Source: Hydractinia symbiolongicarpus (lineage: Eukaryota; Cnidaria; Hydrozoa; Anthoathecata; Hydractiniidae). From it: DNA of 64,000 nucleotides. The notes under the pieces are model-generated. The model was not told the DNA's origin, ran no database searches, and was given only the letters and a program-made list of their open reading frames with translations. Positions 61,794 through 64,000 of the stretch are shown here, in pieces; positions within the stretch are counted from its first letter, which is position 1; the number at the start of each line of letters is the position of its first letter. The DNA is taken from contig NC_079884.1 of the NCBI RefSeq assembly GCF_029227915.1, positions 28,274,001 through 28,338,000 on the forward strand. The letters run 5' to 3'. The position numbers and the translations under genes were made by a program.

Positions 61794-64000
61794 CGCTGAA
61801 GAAATAGAGACAGTTTCAAAAACTATCTTTCATTGACTTTCTAACGGTGTCAATCCGTTTGAGTTACAACGGTTGCGTCACATATTCGTACCAACATGTA
61901 TTTGGTGATTTTCTTCCGATGTTACTAGGTTGCATCGCTTTTAACAGTGAAACGCTTGACTGTGGGACTTAATTGAACTGATTTCGGACTTTGACCTTGT
62001 AAATGTGATAAATGAGGCAGTTTGACTACAAGAAATAACATTTTTCTTAATTTGACATGATTGCTGGACCTCAGCGATTTCATTTGGCGCTGTGGTAGCG
62101 ATTCATTCACAAATTAAGATAAAAAAATCAGTTTTTACTGTGGGACCAATCCTAGCCGTTAGCTCGCGTTAAAGAAATAGAGACAGTTTCAAAAACTACC
62201 TTTCATTCACTTTCTAACGGTGTCAATCCGTTCGAGTTACAACGGTTGCGTCACATATTCGCACCAACATGTATTTAGCGATATTTTTCCGCTACTACTA
62301 GGTTCCATCGCTTTTAACAGTGAAACGATTGACTGTGGGACTTAATTGAACTGATTTTGGACTGTGACCTTATAAATGTGAAAGTGAGACAATTGGACTT
62401 CAAGAAATAACATTCTTCTTAATTTGACTTGATTGCCGAAACTCAGCGATTTCATTTGGCGCTGTGGTAGCGATTCATTCACAAATTAAGATAAAAAAAT
62501 CAGTTTTTACTGTGGGACCAATTTGCGCGCGCTGAAGAAATAGAGACAGTTTCAAATACTACATTTCACTGACTTTCTAACGGTGTCAGTCCGTTTGAGT
62601 TACAACGGTTGCGTCACATATTCGTACCAACATGTATTTGTGATTTTCTTCCAATATTACTAAGTTGTATAGCTTTTAACAGTGAAACAATTGAATGTGG
62701 GAATAAATAGAACTGAGTCTGGACTGTGACTTTATAAATGTGATAAATAAGTCAATTGGTGTCCAAAGAATAACATTCTTTTTAATTTGACATGATTGCT
62801 GGAATTCAGCGAATACATTAGGCTCTGTGGTAGCGGTTCATTTAAAAATTAAGATAAAAAAAATCAGTTTTTACTGTGGGACCAATCCTAGCCTTTTGCG
62901 CGCGCTGAAGAAATAGAGACAGTTTCAAATACTACATTTCACTGACTTTCTAACGGTGTCAGTCCGTTTGAGTTACAACGGTTGCGTCACATATTCGTAC
63001 CAACATGTATTTAGCGATAGTATTCGGATATTACTAGGTTGCATCGCTTTTAACAGTGAAACGCTTGAATGTGGGACTCATTTGAACTGATTTTGGACTT
63101 TGACCTTATAAATGTGATAAATGAGGCAGTTTGACTACAAGAAATAACATTCTTCTTAATTTGACATGATTGCTGGAACTCAGCGATTACAGTGGGCGCT
63201 GTGGTAGCGCTTTATTAAAAAATTAAGACAAATAAGTCATTTTTTACTGTGGGACCAATCCTAGCTGTTAGCTCGCGCTGAAGAAATAGAGACAGTTTTA
63301 AAAACTACCTTTCATTGACTTTCTAACGGTGTCAATCCGTTTGAGTTACAACGGTTGCGTCACATATTCGTACCAACATGTATTTGTGATTTTCTTCCAA
63401 TATTACTAAGTTGTATAGCTTTTAACAGTGAAACGATTGACTGTGGAAATAAATAGAACTGAGTCTGGACTGTGATCTTATAAATGTGATAAATAAGTCA
63501 ATTGGTGTCCAAAGAATAACATTCTTTTTAATTTGACATGATTGCTGGAATTCAGCGAATACATTAGTCTCTGTGGTAGCGCTTTATTTAAAAATTTAGA
63601 TAAATAAGTCTTTTTTTGCTGTGGGACCAATCCTGGCCGTTAGCACACGCTGAATAAATAGGAACAGTTTCAAAGACTACATTTCATTGACTTTCTAGCG
63701 GTATAAATCTGTTTGAGTTACAACGGTTGTGTCACATATTCATACCAACATGTATTTAGCGATAGTATTCGGATATTACTAGGTGGGTCCGTTTTAACAG
63801 TGAAACGCCTGACTGTGGGACTTAATTGAACTGATTTTGGACTTTGATTTTAAAAATCTGATAAATGAGCCAGTTTGACTACAAGAAAGAACATTCTTCT
63901 TAATTTGACATGATTGTTGGAACTCAGCGATTACACTGGGCGCTGTGGTAGCGCTTTATTAAAAAATTAAGATAAATAAATGATTTTTTACTGTGGGACC
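61794..64000. repeat. Diverged right-hand monomers
   Basis: Starts are 61,794, 62,167, 62,530, 62,903, 63,276 and 63,648. The units carry many private changes. The end segment gcgattcattcacaaattaag with ataaaaaaatcag occurs at about 62,098 and again about 371 bp later at 62,469. The unit at 62,167 is only 363 bp because the usual cctagccgtt between accaat and the next unit start is missing. The neighbouring unit start at 62,903 has cctagccttttgcgcgcgct at the same place. The form tatttgtgattttc, one base short, is near 60,409, 62,636 and 63,382. Phasing of monomers is otherwise unbroken. Confidence 0.85.
63648..64000. repeat. Last monomer, cut by the window edge
   Basis: 353 bp of a gaataaatagg-class unit, beginning cacacgctgaataaat. 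It has unusual bases in normally constant places: taggtgggtccgttttaac replaces the usual ggttgcatcgctttt, and gattttaaaaatctg replaces the usual gaccttgtaaatgtg. The array evidently continues beyond the window. Confidence 0.9.

Larger units (their letters stand above)
1..64000. repeat. Satellite array, 172 head-to-tail monomers of about 373 bp
   Basis: The landmark cgctgaagaaatag (variants cgctgaataaatagg, cgcttaag, ccctgaag) recurs at 1, 374, 747, 1119, 1492, 1865 and so on to 63,648. Spacing is 371-373 bp apart from 298 bp (12,678 to 12,976) and 363 bp (62,167 to 62,530). I traced every interval, found no inversion and no inserted unique sequence, and counted 172 starts. Other fixed words recur in every interval, for example cttttaacagtgaaac, ttgacatgattgctgg and ctgtggtagcgctttat. 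Monomers fall into a few classes arranged in higher-order repeats. Long uniform arrays of this kind are typical of eukaryotic centromeric or pericentromeric heterochromatin; that location is inferred. The satellite family is not one I recognise. Confidence 0.98.

Noticed and set aside
61925-62110. Minus-strand open frame of 61 codons
   Set aside because: Same satellite frame as elsewhere, opened by private substitutions in a diverged unit.
1-64000. CRISPR array
   Set aside because: Units are about 373 bp and directly adjacent, with no short repeat/unique spacer alternation. Variation is by class, not by spacer.
1-64000. Transposable element, LTR or inserted unique sequence
   Set aside because: Every interval between landmarks is filled by recognisable monomer sequence. 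No terminal repeats, target duplications or coding remnants were seen.
1-64000. Telomere-type short repeats, tRNA or rRNA genes
   Set aside because: No runs of short telomeric units and no conserved tRNA box or rRNA sequence were recognised on either strand.

Overview
The whole 64-kb window is one uninterrupted satellite-DNA array. I followed 172 consecutive monomers, all in the same orientation, from base 1 to base 64,000. The last monomer is cut by the window edge. Almost every monomer is 371-373 bp long. The clear exceptions are a 298-bp monomer at 12,678 and a 363-bp monomer at 62,167. I found no gene, RNA gene, transposon, CRISPR array or unique-sequence island. The longest open frames are only 61-85 codons and are phased with the satellite, so I treat them as by-products of the repeat.

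The organism is a eukaryote and the setting is probably centromeric, pericentromeric or other constitutive heterochromatin. The species cannot be named from the sequence. One hand-counted monomer (747-1118) has 142 G+C in 372 bp (38%) and 15 CpG, which is no CpG deficit. That argues against heavily methylated vertebrate or plant heterochromatin and would fit a lineage with little CpG methylation, such as many insects. This is an inference only. The monomer is close to two nucleosome repeats long and contains a decamer twice at about half-monomer spacing.

The array is a mosaic of higher-order repeats (HORs) of different rank. From left to right: irregular units with 746-bp dimers (1-3,070); an 11-monomer, 4,101-bp HOR in 2.2 nearly identical copies (3,071-12,090); an irregular stretch with the truncated monomer (12,091-14,520); a 3-monomer, 1,118-bp HOR x3 (14,521-17,878); 746-bp dimers (17,821-19,312); a 5-monomer, 1,863-bp HOR x2 (19,941-23,666); a 1,118-bp trimer x2 (24,956-27,238); a 7-monomer block (27,885-30,415) that returns 5,216 bp later (33,101-35,631); a 6-monomer, 2,236-bp HOR A-B-C-D-E-F seen at 30,493-32,728 and tandemly from 42,044 to about 50,615; a 4-monomer, 1,491-bp HOR (50,243-52,965); a partial dimer (53,430-55,087); a 4-monomer, 1,488-bp HOR (56,953-60,302); and a more diverged right end (60,303-64,000).

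Monomers differ as blocks. The left segment, a roughly 40-bp segment at phase 105-143 and the right segment each come in a few discrete versions, and these are reshuffled into hybrids. Fixed segments such as the one containing cttttaacagtgaaac separate them. This pattern indicates repeated unequal exchange and gene conversion. Phases are counted from the base of cgctgaa (or its variant) that I use as monomer position 1.
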